A DNA stretch of 64,000 nucleotides from JAFGUF01 sp040883315 (GTDB lineage: Bacteria; Bacillota; Clostridia; Christensenellales; UMGS416): the NCBI GenBank assembly GCA_040883315.1, contig JBFLKU010000025.1, forward strand, positions 1 through 64,000, written 5' to 3'. A model generated the notes under the pieces. The model was not told where the DNA came from, did no database searches, and saw only the letters and a program-made list of their open reading frames with translations. The translations under genes were made by a program, and so were the position numbers. Shown piece after piece: positions 26,202 to 34,646 of this stretch (positions are counted from its first letter, which is position 1; each line of letters opens with the position of its first letter).

Positions 26202-27101
26202 CTAGTTTATAATGGCTTTTGCGTAGCTCTGGGCATCGAATTCCTCTAGGTCATCAATGCCTTCACCAATACCTATAAAGTAAACAGGCAGGTTAGTAAT
26301 GTTTTTAACGGCAACAGCCACGCCGCCCCTTGCAGTGCCGTCTAGTTTTGTAAGGATAATGCCTGTGACATCAGCAGTCTCTGCAAAAAGCTTTGCCTGT
26401 GATATGGCATTTTGCCCGGTGGTCGCATCTATTACCAGCAGAGTTTCCTTCTTTGCTTCGGGAAAATCTTTTTCTACTATTCGGCTTATTTTTTCCAGCT
26501 CATTCATCAGGTTTTTCTTGTTATGGAGTCTACCTGCAGTGTCGCAGATTAGTATATCCACATTTTTGGATCTAGCTGACGATATTGCATCAAATACAAC
26601 TGACGCTGCATCAGCACCTGTTTGAGCTTTGGTTATTGGTACGTTCGCTCTTTTGCTCCATTCGCTCAGCTGCTCTATAGCTGCAGCACGAAATGTATCT
26701 GCGGCACATAGTGCCACCTTCTTACCTGCATTGGCATATTTGGATGCCAGCTTCCCGGCGCTGGTTGTTTTGCCTGTGCCGTTTACTCCAACCATCAATA
26801 TTACCATTGGTGAAACAATTTGCATTCCATCGTTTGCCATAATCTCTGCAATTTTATCCTGCAGGATACCTTTTATCTTGGTTATGTCACCTATTTTTTT
26901 AGATTTAATATATTCTTTTGCCGATTCTATTATTTCGTGTGATGTATCAATACCCATATCAGAGGATATTAAAACATCTTCCATATCTTCAAAAAATTCA
27001 TCATCAATTTCCTTATAATAGCTTACTATCTCGTCTATTCTTTCAGATATTGCAGAGGATGTTTTTTTTAGTCTGTCATTCAGCTTTTCAAATAGTCCCA
27101 T
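26202..27101 (-). CDS. ftsY: Signal recognition particle receptor FtsY
   Basis: 299 residues. A short N-terminal helical N domain (no long acidic A domain) followed by the NG GTPase: G1 GVNGTGKTTSAGKLA, AADTFRAAAIEQL, DTAGRLHNKKNLMNEL, TKLDGTARGG, GIGEGIDDLEEFD. It docks SRP-ribosome complexes at the membrane. It starts 12 bases after the smc stop. A shortened A domain is common in Gram-positives. Confidence 0.97.
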   Translation of the reverse strand: MGLFEKLNDRLKKTSSAISERIDEIVSYYKEIDDEFFEDMEDVLISSDMGIDTSHEIIESAKEYIKSKKIGDITKIKGILQDKIAEIMANDGMQIVSPMVILMVGVNGTGKTTSAGKLASKYANAGKKVALCAADTFRAAAIEQLSEWSKRANVPITKAQTGADAASVVFDAISSARSKNVDILICDTAGRLHNKKNLMNELEKISRIVEKDFPEAKKETLLVIDATTGQNAISQAKLFAETADVTGIILTKLDGTARGGVAVAVKNITNLPVYFIGIGEGIDDLEEFDAQSYAKAIIN

Positions 27102-27112
27102 TTATGCTACCT

Positions 27113-30100
27113 TTATTCGTAATCCGATATTTTTACGGAAATCATTTTGCTTATTCCCTTTTCTTCCATGGTCACTCCGTATAGCCTGTCGCACGATTCC
27201 ATTGTTCCTCGTCTGTGAGTTATAATAACGAACTGCGTCTCTTTGGAGTAGTCCTGCAAATACTTGGAGAAGTGGTTCAGGTTGGCTTCGTCCAGTGCTG
27301 CCTCTATTTCGTCCAGCAGGCAGAAAGGTGATGGTCTGTGCTTTAGCATTGCAAACAATATTGCGATAGCTGTAAGAGCCTTTTCGCCGCCTGATAGCAA
27401 AGATAGATGCTGCAGCTTTTTGCCCGGAGGCTGTGCTATAATATCTATTCCGCTTTCCAATATATCTTCATCATCATGTATTATAAGGCTGGCTTCTCCG
27501 CCGCCAAAAAGTGCTGTGAATGCTGATTTGAAATAGGTATTCAGCTTCTCGAACTCTTTATTAAATACATCTCTCATGTGCTTGTTCAGGTCGTCTATCA
27601 CCTGCAGAAGATCGGATTCTGCCTTTATCAAGTCGTCATACTGTACTTTGTGCTCGTTGTATCTTTCATTTATATTGGTGTAGTCTTCCAATGCGTTCAC
27701 GTTTACTGTGCCCATGTTTTTAATTTTTTTGCGCACATCATCTATTTCTTCGCCAGAATTTTCAAAATTGAATTCGTCGTCTTTAAATGGCTGTGCGTTG
27801 GCGTAGGTCAGCTCGTACATATCCCATATGCGGTTTTGGATATTTATTAGCTCAGTATCATTATGATCCAGCTTTGTTTCTAAGCGGAATTTTTTCTCCG
27901 TGATAGATAGCAGCTGCTCTCTGGCCTGCTCGTGGGATTCGGCTGCTTCCTTTGCCTTTGAGCTGAAATTGCCTCTTGCTTCCATCGCTGTCTTTAGCTC
28001 TAGGTTTGCGTTTTCGAGGTCTGCTTTTAGCGTTTCGATTTTTGCATTCAGCAGTCCTATTTGCTCCTCCTGCTCCTTTATCACTTGCTCAGAGCCTTGT
28101 GTTTCAGACTGCTTCTTTTGGGCATCTGTCACCACATTGACGCTGTCTTGGCGCAGGCGTGCGATGTCCTTTTTCACGTTTGCCAGCTCTTTTTCGTCCG
28201 TGGCGTCTCTTATCATTAATGAGTTTAGCTCGTGCTGAAGCTCATCCAGGCTTTCGCCAAGCTCGTTCAACTCTGCCTGCTCATCCTTTATTTGCTCTTG
28301 TGCTAGTGCTTGGTCTCCTCCGATATCACCCTTTGATGATGTTATCTCTTCGATGGATTTGTATAAATCGTCTAGGCTGTTTTCTATATTTTGAAGCTCT
28401 ACGGAAAGGGTATCCTTGCTGTTTGTGCTTTTTCCCCATAGCTCGTTTAGGCGATCCATTTTTTCCAGCTCTCTTACAAGAGCTATGTTTGTTTCATTCG
28501 CAGCAGATGAATGTGCATCCATCTCCTTTTGTATGTCTTCTAGTTCTTTGCTTAGCTTTTCAGCACTCTTTTCAGACTGTTTGTAGCTGTCTTTCACAAA
28601 GACAAGCTGCTTTTCATATTCTGCTATTTCTGTACGACGTGCCAGAATAGACCCACTTTGGCTTTTTGCGCTTCCGCCGCTCATGCTTCCGCCTGAATTT
28701 ACTACATCTCCTTCAAGAGTAACAAACCTTAAAGAGAAACTGCATTGTTTTGCTAGCTCCACAGCCACATCCAGATTTTCACATACGGCTGTTCTTCCTA
28801 GAAGGGAATAGATAATTTCTGTATATTTGTCGTCGTATTGTATCAGCTCAGCGGCTATGCCGAAGCAGCCCTTTTGCTTCAAAGTATTTCTTTCTCTGTC
28901 ATTTGGATATCTGCCCTTTATTGCAGACAGAGGAAAGAATGTAGCTCTTCCGGCTTTGTTTTCTCTAAGCTGGCGAATCAGCTCTTTTGCGTCATATTCA
29001 TCCTTTGTCACCACATTTTGCACGGCTCTGCCCAAAGCAATGTCTACTGCCTTGGTATATTCCTTTGGCACATCTATTATGTCGCCAATTATGCCGTCTA
29101 TGTATTTTTGGGCATTTTCGGACTCCAGCAGATATTTAACGGCTCTGTCGTATCCTTCGTGGTCGGACTGCATATTTTTAAGGATAGAAATTCTGTTTTC
29201 TACTGTTCTGTATGCAACACCTTTTTCTCTGCTTTGCACTTGTGCATCAGCCAATGCAGTTTTGGTTTCCTGCCTTTTTGCATTTAGCTCGGAAGCCTTT
29301 TGCTGCATTTGCTTTATCTGGCTGTCCAGCTCGTCTATGTTGCTTTGCAGCTCTGCCTTGGAATTGGAGTAGATAGTGTCGTCACCGTCTATGGCTTCTA
29401 GCTCTCGGGATATTGCCTCTTTTCTAGCCAGCAGATTTTCTATCATAGTCTCGTATTTTCCGACTGCCGTTTTGCTGTCGGATAATGCGGTGACTTTTTC
29501 AATCAGCTGAATTTTCTTTTGATCCAGTTCTTTCTGCCTTTTGTTGTATTCAGCCAGCTTTTCTTCAACTAATGCAGTATACTTTTCTATTTCAGTCTTT
29601 CTGCTATTTAGCTTTTCTTGTTTGGTTCCCAGCTCCTGCTCTAGTATATCTGCCTGGTTTTTCAGCTCTACTGAGCGCTGATTGGCGGACTCTATTTCGT
29701 CGCCTAGGCGCATTTTTGTCTGCATACCAAAATTAATGCGCTCGTTAATCAGGCGTATCTCATTCTCTGCAGATGCGATATCTTTTTCGATTTGATTGAT
29801 TTTTTGCTGAATAGCTTCCAGTTCGGCGTTGCTTTCATCTAGCTGGCTTTGTGCAGCGGCAATAGAGTTTTTCGTTTGTTCTGCATTCTCTATGCATTGC
29901 TTTTCAATGTCTTCCAGCTTTTTCTGCTCGTCTTTTAGATATTCGTTGTTTTCATTCAGCTTTTTATATAGCACCAAAAATCGGTTTATTTCCAGCTTTT
30001 TCAGGCTTTCGCTTAGGGTAAGATAACGCCTCGCGTTGTCGCACTGGCGCTTCAGTGGCTTTAGCTGACGTTCCATTTCATCCATCTTGTCAACAAGGCG

Positions 30101-30667
30101 CTGGACATTTGCACGAGTGTTTTCCAGCCTTCTTGTGGATTCGTCTCTTTTGGATCTGTGCTTCATTATGCCCACAGCTTCGTGGAACAAATCTCTTCTG
30201 CCTTCGGGCTTAGATGAAATAATGTCTTCTATTCTGCCTTGACCGATTATTGAATATCCCTCTTTGCCTATTCCAGTATCCCTGAAAAGGTCTATTATTT
30301 CTTTTCTTCTGCAGCGCTGCTTATTTATGTAGTATTCACTTTCGCCAGAGCGATAGAAACGCCTGCCAACAGATAAATCCGAATATTCACTTGCAACAGT
30401 GGAATCGGAATTGTCAAAAACCAAATTTACTTCGCACCAAGCTAGAGGATTCCTGCTCTCTGCACCGTTAAATATAACGTCCTCCATTTTGGAGCCGCGC
30501 AAAGACTTGGCGCTTTGTTCACCCAAAACCCAACGTACAGCATCGCCTATGTTGCTCTTTCCTGAGCCATTTGGACCGACAACCCCAGTGATACCATTAT
30601 CAAATTCAATCTCAACTTTGTCTGCAAATGACTTGAAGCCGTACAGTTCTAATCTTTTTAGTAACAC
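27113..30667 (-). CDS. smc: Chromosome segregation ATPase SMC
   Basis: 1184 residues. Head: GPNGSGKSNIGDAVRWVLGE (Walker A) and QGRIEDIISSKPE; long coiled coils on both sides of a hinge near residues 510-670; C-terminal head has LSGGEKALTAIAILFA (signature) and FCLLDEIEAALDEAN (Walker B). It forms condensin with ScpA/ScpB, which are not here. Start is GTG at 30667 with AAGGAG 8 bases before. First gene of the operon; rnc, often upstream of smc, is absent. Confidence 0.98.
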   Translation of the reverse strand: MLLKRLELYGFKSFADKVEIEFDNGITGVVGPNGSGKSNIGDAVRWVLGEQSAKSLRGSKMEDVIFNGAESRNPLAWCEVNLVFDNSDSTVASEYSDLSVGRRFYRSGESEYYINKQRCRRKEIIDLFRDTGIGKEGYSIIGQGRIEDIISSKPEGRRDLFHEAVGIMKHRSKRDESTRRLENTRANVQRLVDKMDEMERQLKPLKRQCDNARRYLTLSESLKKLEINRFLVLYKKLNENNEYLKDEQKKLEDIEKQCIENAEQTKNSIAAAQSQLDESNAELEAIQQKINQIEKDIASAENEIRLINERINFGMQTKMRLGDEIESANQRSVELKNQADILEQELGTKQEKLNSRKTEIEKYTALVEEKLAEYNKRQKELDQKKIQLIEKVTALSDSKTAVGKYETMIENLLARKEAISRELEAIDGDDTIYSNSKAELQSNIDELDSQIKQMQQKASELNAKRQETKTALADAQVQSREKGVAYRTVENRISILKNMQSDHEGYDRAVKYLLESENAQKYIDGIIGDIIDVPKEYTKAVDIALGRAVQNVVTKDEYDAKELIRQLRENKAGRATFFPLSAIKGRYPNDRERNTLKQKGCFGIAAELIQYDDKYTEIIYSLLGRTAVCENLDVAVELAKQCSFSLRFVTLEGDVVNSGGSMSGGSAKSQSGSILARRTEIAEYEKQLVFVKDSYKQSEKSAEKLSKELEDIQKEMDAHSSAANETNIALVRELEKMDRLNELWGKSTNSKDTLSVELQNIENSLDDLYKSIEEITSSKGDIGGDQALAQEQIKDEQAELNELGESLDELQHELNSLMIRDATDEKELANVKKDIARLRQDSVNVVTDAQKKQSETQGSEQVIKEQEEQIGLLNAKIETLKADLENANLELKTAMEARGNFSSKAKEAAESHEQAREQLLSITEKKFRLETKLDHNDTELINIQNRIWDMYELTYANAQPFKDDEFNFENSGEEIDDVRKKIKNMGTVNVNALEDYTNINERYNEHKVQYDDLIKAESDLLQVIDDLNKHMRDVFNKEFEKLNTYFKSAFTALFGGGEASLIIHDDEDILESGIDIIAQPPGKKLQHLSLLSGGEKALTAIAILFAMLKHRPSPFCLLDEIEAALDEANLNHFSKYLQDYSKETQFVIITHRRGTMESCDRLYGVTMEEKGISKMISVKISDYE

Positions 30668-30706
30668 CTACTTCTCCTTGATTATCATATTTACCATAAC
30701 CTTAAT

Positions 30707-30734
30707 ATTATAACATATTTGAAGATTATATCAA
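30707..30734 (-). promoter_or_regulatory. Candidate promoter for smc-ftsY-lon-engB
   Basis: Minus strand TTGATA, 16-base spacer, TATAAT, about 40 bases before the smc GTG. Confidence 0.55.
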
Positions 30735-30764
30735 CGATTTGAAAGCACATATACCTATATTGCA

Positions 30765-30799
30765 GGTAAATAAAAGACTGCTTTATTCAAACAGTCTTT
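30765..30799 (-). terminator. Terminator of the DUF1858-rubredoxin operon
   Basis: AAAGACTG / CAGTCTTT stem followed on the minus strand by TTTATTT. A second hairpin (AATCTCT / AGAGATT, about 30821-30850) lies between it and the rubredoxin stop. Confidence 0.6.
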
Positions 30800-30859
30800 G
30801 AGCTTTTTAATTAATTATTTAATCTCTGAATTATTTCTATAGTAGAGATTAACCTAAGA

Positions 30860-30997
30860 TTACTCTTTTACTTCAAAAGCATCTTTTCCTGCTCCGCAAA
30901 GAGGGCACTCGTAGTCATCTGGCAAATCAGAAAATAAAACGCCTTCTGCTTCTTCGTCGTACTCATAGCCACAAACTGTACATACATATACCTTCAT
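30860..30997 (-). CDS. Rubredoxin, short 45-residue form
   Basis: Translated by hand from the minus strand: starts MKVYVCTVCGYEYDEEAEGV, then LFSDLPDDYECPLCGAGKDA and ends FEVKE. Both CxxCG iron-binding pairs are intact (CTVCG and CPLCG), so it binds one Fe as a soluble one-electron carrier. It lacks about seven residues of the usual DPDNG-type loop between them; normal rubredoxins have 52-54 residues, and a 45-residue form is known in Desulfovibrio desulfuricans. RBS AAAAGGAG lies ahead of the ATG. It follows a DUF1858 gene by 14 bases. Probable partner of the rubrerythrin at 51379 in oxygen defence. Confidence 0.93.
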   Translation of the reverse strand: MKVYVCTVCGYEYDEEAEGVLFSDLPDDYECPLCGAGKDAFEVKE

Positions 30998-31011
30998 TAT
31001 TTGTTCTCCTT

Positions 31012-31224
31012 TTAGATTGTATTCTCGTCGAAAAATGTATTTAATTTTTCTATTAGTTCATCTGCACTCACACCATGGGTGATGCATGCAGCTTCAACAC
31101 TTTCGTTTGTTGACATTGGACATCCTAAACAGTGCATACCAAACTCCATGAATAGTGGAGCTGTTCTTCTGTCTATTTCTAGAATTTGACCAATTGTCAT
31201 TTCTTTATTTACTTTTACAGACAT
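31012..31224 (-). CDS. DUF1858 domain protein (predicted redox disulfide protein)
   Basis: 70 residues. KVNKEMTIGQILEID...PLFMEFGMHCLGCPMS followed by ESVEAACITHG is the DUF1858/TIGR03980 pattern, with the CxxC of HCLGCP as predicted redox pair. Family members are often near hybrid-cluster or other redox proteins. AAAGGAT lies upstream of the ATG. Pairing with rubredoxin suggests a redox role; no activity is established. Confidence 0.88.
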   Translation of the reverse strand: MSVKVNKEMTIGQILEIDRRTAPLFMEFGMHCLGCPMSTNESVEAACITHGVSADELIEKLNTFFDENTI

Positions 31225-31322
31225 ATCGTTATCCTTTCTATAGTTATATATCTTTTCCTAATAATACCACGCAATTTTTGTGGGGTAAAGAAATTTTTTG
31301 TTAAATTTTCTTGTATTTTTAC

Positions 31323-32189
31323 CTATCTTATTATATTAATAAGTCCTTTTAATATTTTAACATGAAGAGTATCGGAAGACGGAAGTATTTCGCCGTCAGC
31401 ATTTATAGGCAGCTTTTGTGAAAATAATTCTATTTTTATTTCTTCGGCTTTGTATATATGTATAATATCCAAATCTGTGTGTTTGCCAGCTGAATATTTT
31501 GGCAGCAGCTTTAAAATATTTAAAGGAGAGGTTGTATCTGCAATGCAGATATCCAAAAGCCCATCCTGTATATCAGCTGCAGGCAAGGAGTTTATTCCGC
31601 CGCCATAATGCGTACCGTTGCCGATTGCTGTAAGCAGGATTTCTTTTTCTATCACTTCGCCGTCTATGGTTATCTTTGCCTTTGTGCCCTTTGCAGAAAA
31701 AGCTCTGTCTATTGCCGCTATCGTATATGATGCAGAGCCAAATATCTTGTATTTTTCAGCACGCTTAGCCACTTCCACATCGAAGCCCATGGATACGATG
31801 TTTAAATACACTTCGCCGTTGCAGTCCAGTGCATCGCAAGGAGTAGGCTTTCCATTAAGAAGGAAATCCACTGAGTGCTCTATTTCGTCCGGAACACCTA
31901 CAGCTCTTTTATAGTCGTTGCCTGTACCAGCTGGAATGATTCCCAGTGCAGCGTCAGTGCCAAACACAGCCTTGGCTACCTCTGCTATTGTGCCGTCGCC
32001 GCCCACAGCCACTATCAGCTTTTCGCCGTCTGCAATCAGCTTTTCTGCTATCTCTGTGGCGTGCTTCGGGTAGGATGTAGTATGGATTTTATATTCCACC
32101 TTTTTCTCATCAAGCAGTTTAACCACAAGGTTAAGGTGCTTTTGGCTTTTTCCGTTGGCAGCCGCAGGGTTAAAAATTAGTTGATACAT
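31323..32189 (-). CDS. Diacylglycerol kinase-family lipid kinase (DagK/YegS-like)
   Basis: 288 residues. The catalytic domain motifs are IFNPAAANGKS at the N-terminus, VAVGGDGTIAEV (nucleotide-binding GGDGT), GIIPAGTGNDYKRAVGVP, and NIVSMGFDVEVAKRAE. Members phosphorylate diacylglycerol or related lipids at the membrane face; lipid specificity cannot be read. RBS GAGGAAAAAG precedes the ATG. It has its own promoter at 32221-32249. Confidence 0.9.
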   Translation of the reverse strand: MYQLIFNPAAANGKSQKHLNLVVKLLDEKKVEYKIHTTSYPKHATEIAEKLIADGEKLIVAVGGDGTIAEVAKAVFGTDAALGIIPAGTGNDYKRAVGVPDEIEHSVDFLLNGKPTPCDALDCNGEVYLNIVSMGFDVEVAKRAEKYKIFGSASYTIAAIDRAFSAKGTKAKITIDGEVIEKEILLTAIGNGTHYGGGINSLPAADIQDGLLDICIADTTSPLNILKLLPKYSAGKHTDLDIIHIYKAEEIKIELFSQKLPINADGEILPSSDTLHVKILKGLINIIR

Positions 32190-32220
32190 TCTTTTTCCTC
32201 TTTAAATTGTTAGTGTTTTA

Positions 32221-32249
32221 ATTATAATATCTACGAGTAAACATGTAAA
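32221..32249 (-). promoter_or_regulatory. Promoter for the lipid kinase gene
   Basis: Minus strand TTTACA, 17-base spacer, TATAAT, about 35 bases before the ATG at 32189. Confidence 0.6.
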
Positions 32250-32262
32250 GAACATATATTTC

Positions 32263-32271
32263 TGATATAAT
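32263..32271 (+). promoter_or_regulatory. Extended -10 promoter for the DUF2247-DUF4279 gene
   Basis: TGATATAAT is an extended -10 element; transcription would begin near 32278. The -35 is poor. Confidence 0.45.
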
Positions 32272-32299
32272 AAATGTGATAATAAAGGAGAAGATTTTG

Positions 32300-33319
32300 T
32301 TGAATAAATTAGAATTATACAAATCATTTGGGTTTGATATTAACTGGACTGTAATAAAAGTTGGGTGGCTTGAACATAAAAACCTACCATCACAGCTAAC
32401 AGGAAAAGATGTGATTGAGTATGCACAATCTCTTTTAGAAAATGGTGATTTTACTTATGAAGAGATGGAATTGGCATCTTGTTATGGAGATGAGAAGGAT
32501 GATATATTAAAATTACTGTCAAGGCTATCAGAAAAAGAAAATATTGGCGAACAAATTACGAGAAAAAAGTGGACGGTTATTTTATTAAATGAGGTTATGA
32601 AAACTATCCCTACAGAATATGTTGATGGACTTAGTGAACTTACGAGTTTTTGGGCAACATTGTATTATCCTGATTACAGTCCACATATAATCCAACGTAA
32701 AGATAACAATATGTCAGCTAAGGATTACTACTCAAAGGAAAATTATGAGTTAATAAGAAATAAGCAGTATAACTGGATGACAAAAACAAAAAACTTATAT
32801 AGAGAAAAAAGTTATTGGCTATCTATATTGGATAAACATGATTCATATGCTAAGGCAGAGTTATATATACAAAGTGATAATAGGGAATTCTCTCCAAATG
32901 TTATTACAAAAGGCATTGGTATAGAGCCAGATAGTCAATATTTTTATGAAGAATGTAAATTACTAAAATCAGATGGTACTTATCATAATACTATACTAAA
33001 TTCTTGGAAAATTGAAACGAATTATAAAAACACAGAAGATTGCCAAGAGCTAGTAAAAGAAGTTTTGCTGAGAATTCGGGGCAAAGAAAAACTAATTCGA
33101 GAAATATGCGAAGAATACAACGCACAAGTAACGGTTTGTATTGTACCAAATATTAATGCTCGCAGTGCTTTGAGTATGAATATGAGCAAAGAAGTAATTC
33201 AAACATTATACTTACTAAACGCTGATTACTGGGTTGACTATTATTTGAACTGCCACCCAGAGACATGTAAACATGAAGACGCTGTTGATAGCAATCAAAC
33301 TAGTAAATATATAGATTAA
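32300..33319 (+). CDS. DUF2247-DUF4279 fusion, immunity-protein-like
   Basis: 339 residues from TTG at 32300 (TTG at 32297 is equally possible). AAAGGAG at 32284-32290 lies inside a longer frame that begins at 32276, so the upstream GTG is unlikely. The first half (VIKVGWLEHKNLPSQLTGKD, YEEMELASCYGDEKDD, LTSFWATLYYPDYSPHIIQR, DYYSKENYELI) matches DUF2247 as I recall it. The second half (AKAELYIQSDNREFSPNVIT, GIGIEPD, ILNSWKIET, VCIVPNINARSALSMNMSKE) matches DUF4279. Both families occur among candidate immunity proteins of polymorphic toxin systems, but no toxin gene is beside it. Cytoplasmic; function unproven. Confidence 0.6.
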   Translation: MNKLELYKSFGFDINWTVIKVGWLEHKNLPSQLTGKDVIEYAQSLLENGDFTYEEMELASCYGDEKDDILKLLSRLSEKENIGEQITRKKWTVILLNEVMKTIPTEYVDGLSELTSFWATLYYPDYSPHIIQRKDNNMSAKDYYSKENYELIRNKQYNWMTKTKNLYREKSYWLSILDKHDSYAKAELYIQSDNREFSPNVITKGIGIEPDSQYFYEECKLLKSDGTYHNTILNSWKIETNYKNTEDCQELVKEVLLRIRGKEKLIREICEEYNAQVTVCIVPNINARSALSMNMSKEVIQTLYLLNADYWVDYYLNCHPETCKHEDAVDSNQTSKYID

Positions 33320-33756
33320 TATATTTAAGTTAACTTACTTTATCTCTTTAAGCAAACAAAAAAGCGATTTACTAATTAGTAAATCGCTTTATGGCTCCCC
33401 GCTGTATACCCCATTTGCACTTTCCCTGTTGGAAACGTTCAATTTATGGATTTCATATTTCATTGACCAAGATAATCAATCATTGTACAATTGTAAATAT
33501 TTAAAAGTTGAAAACAACTACAGAAAAAGAAAACACAAGCGAGAGAAAGTGACTAGTAACGTTTATAATTTAAAAATAATATAGAATAAATAGAAGCGAG
33601 TAAGGATATAGGCGTTTTTTTATCTCTTTAATGAAAGAACGTATTTACAGAAGAAAATAAAGTATAACGGAATAAATTGAATATCGTACGCAATGACAAC
33701 TGCGGGGCACGTTTCATTGTGTTATGTGTCTTTCGAAGAAAGGAATGGTCATAACT
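33320..33756. other. Gene-free region with terminator-like hairpin and tRNA-3'-end-like sequence
   Basis: 437 bases. 33361-33390 is a perfect palindrome hairpin (AAAGCGATTTACT and complement) that can terminate the gene before it. It is followed at 33391-33400 by ATGGCTCCCC, identical to the bases at the 3' end of tRNA-Asn (35984-35993). The rest is AT-rich; no reliable promoter for the VanZ gene was found. Confidence 0.6.
33338..33462 (+). repeat. Diverged repeat, copy A (hairpin plus tRNA-3'-end-like block)
   Basis: About 125 bases that align nearly without gaps with 34395-34520. Shared blocks include CTTTATCT, AACAAAAAAGC, TTACTAATTAG, CCATTTG and GATTT. Identity is roughly two thirds by eye. 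The hairpin AAAGCGATTTACT lies in the middle. Confidence 0.65.
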
Positions 33757-34284
33757 ATGCTAAACGAGTACCTGGGAGTAGGAATATCATTTTTTATACA
33801 ATATATCCCTTTAGCGCTAATAATATTTTGTGCATTTACGGTGATAAAGTTTTTGATAAAAAGAAAAGTAGAATTCAAGTTTTTGATTATGCTATGTGAA
33901 ATTCTGTGGATTACAACAGTCTTGGTAATATTGAAAATCACAGGTATCACAGTAGAAAATATTAAATTAATATTCTTGTTTGACGGGAATGTAAATTGTA
34001 GTTTCAATTTAATTGGTGACGGTGTGTCAATGGCAACATTTCTAAACGTTATTATGTTCATTCCTCTCGGTTTTCTTACTCCTATTATTTTCCCTAGACT
34101 ACAGAAAAAATGGTTATACACTATTTTATTAGGCTTTATCTTCTCTATATCAATTGAATTGATTCAAATATTTGTTGGACGATTTGTTCAACTGAATGAT
34201 GTTTTAATGAATACGTTAGGAGTGTTTATCGGCTACGAAATATGGTATTTCTTATTAAAGCGAAGGAATAAGCAATATGATTAA
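33757..34284 (+). CDS. VanZ-family membrane protein
   Basis: About 175 residues with 4-5 hydrophobic segments. The VanZ pattern is clear in the second half: NVIMFIPLGFLTPII, then ISIELIQIF, QLNDVLMNTLGVFIGYEIW. VanZ homologues can lower teicoplanin susceptibility, but most are of unknown function. Start chosen as ATG at 33757 (MLNEYLG), behind GAAAGGAA; ATGs at 33745 and 33724 are possible but have no ribosome site. It stands alone, between the two diverged repeats, and ends at a hairpin at 34365-34390. Confidence 0.8.
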   Translation: MLNEYLGVGISFFIQYIPLALIIFCAFTVIKFLIKRKVEFKFLIMLCEILWITTVLVILKITGITVENIKLIFLFDGNVNCSFNLIGDGVSMATFLNVIMFIPLGFLTPIIFPRLQKKWLYTILLGFIFSISIELIQIFVGRFVQLNDVLMNTLGVFIGYEIWYFLLKRRNKQYD

Positions 34285-34646
34285 AAGGATGTCTTCTGTT
34301 GTTAATAAATCAATAGGTATTTCCTTAAATAATTTTAAATATTGATAAAATAGATAAAAGTGAAAATGCCACGCATAATTATGTGTGGCATAAACTTTAT
34401 CTTTTTAGACTAACAAAAAAGCTGCTTACTAATTAGCAAATTGCTTTGTGGTTCTCCAATGTATTTACCATTTGTATTTTTTATTATTTTTCAGAGAAGC
34501 ATTTATAGATTTTATCCATTTTCCTCTGCTTCTATGTTTAAAATAATACTTACTATAGTATTATATAAACACATACAATACATTTAAATGGTATATTATA
34601 GAATAGATATTTTGGCAATTAAAGGCAACGCGAAAGGAATTTATAA
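34285..34646. other. Gene-free region between VanZ and serine hydrolase genes
   Basis: 362 bases. Holds the VanZ terminator hairpin (ATGCCACGCAT palindrome, 34365-34390) and diverged repeat copy B. The remaining sequence is AT-rich and shows no open frame. Confidence 0.6.
34395..34520 (+). repeat. Diverged repeat, copy B
   Basis: Second copy of the 33338-33462 block. The hairpin (34418-34447, AAAGCTGCTTACT and partner) is imperfect, and the following tRNA-end-like block reads TGGTTCTCC instead of TGGCTCCCC, as expected for an older copy. Confidence 0.65.

Noticed and set aside
33391..33400. tRNA pseudogene at repeat copy A
   Set aside because: Only the last ~10 bases match tRNA-Asn; no T arm, anticodon arm or D arm can be made from the adjoining sequence.
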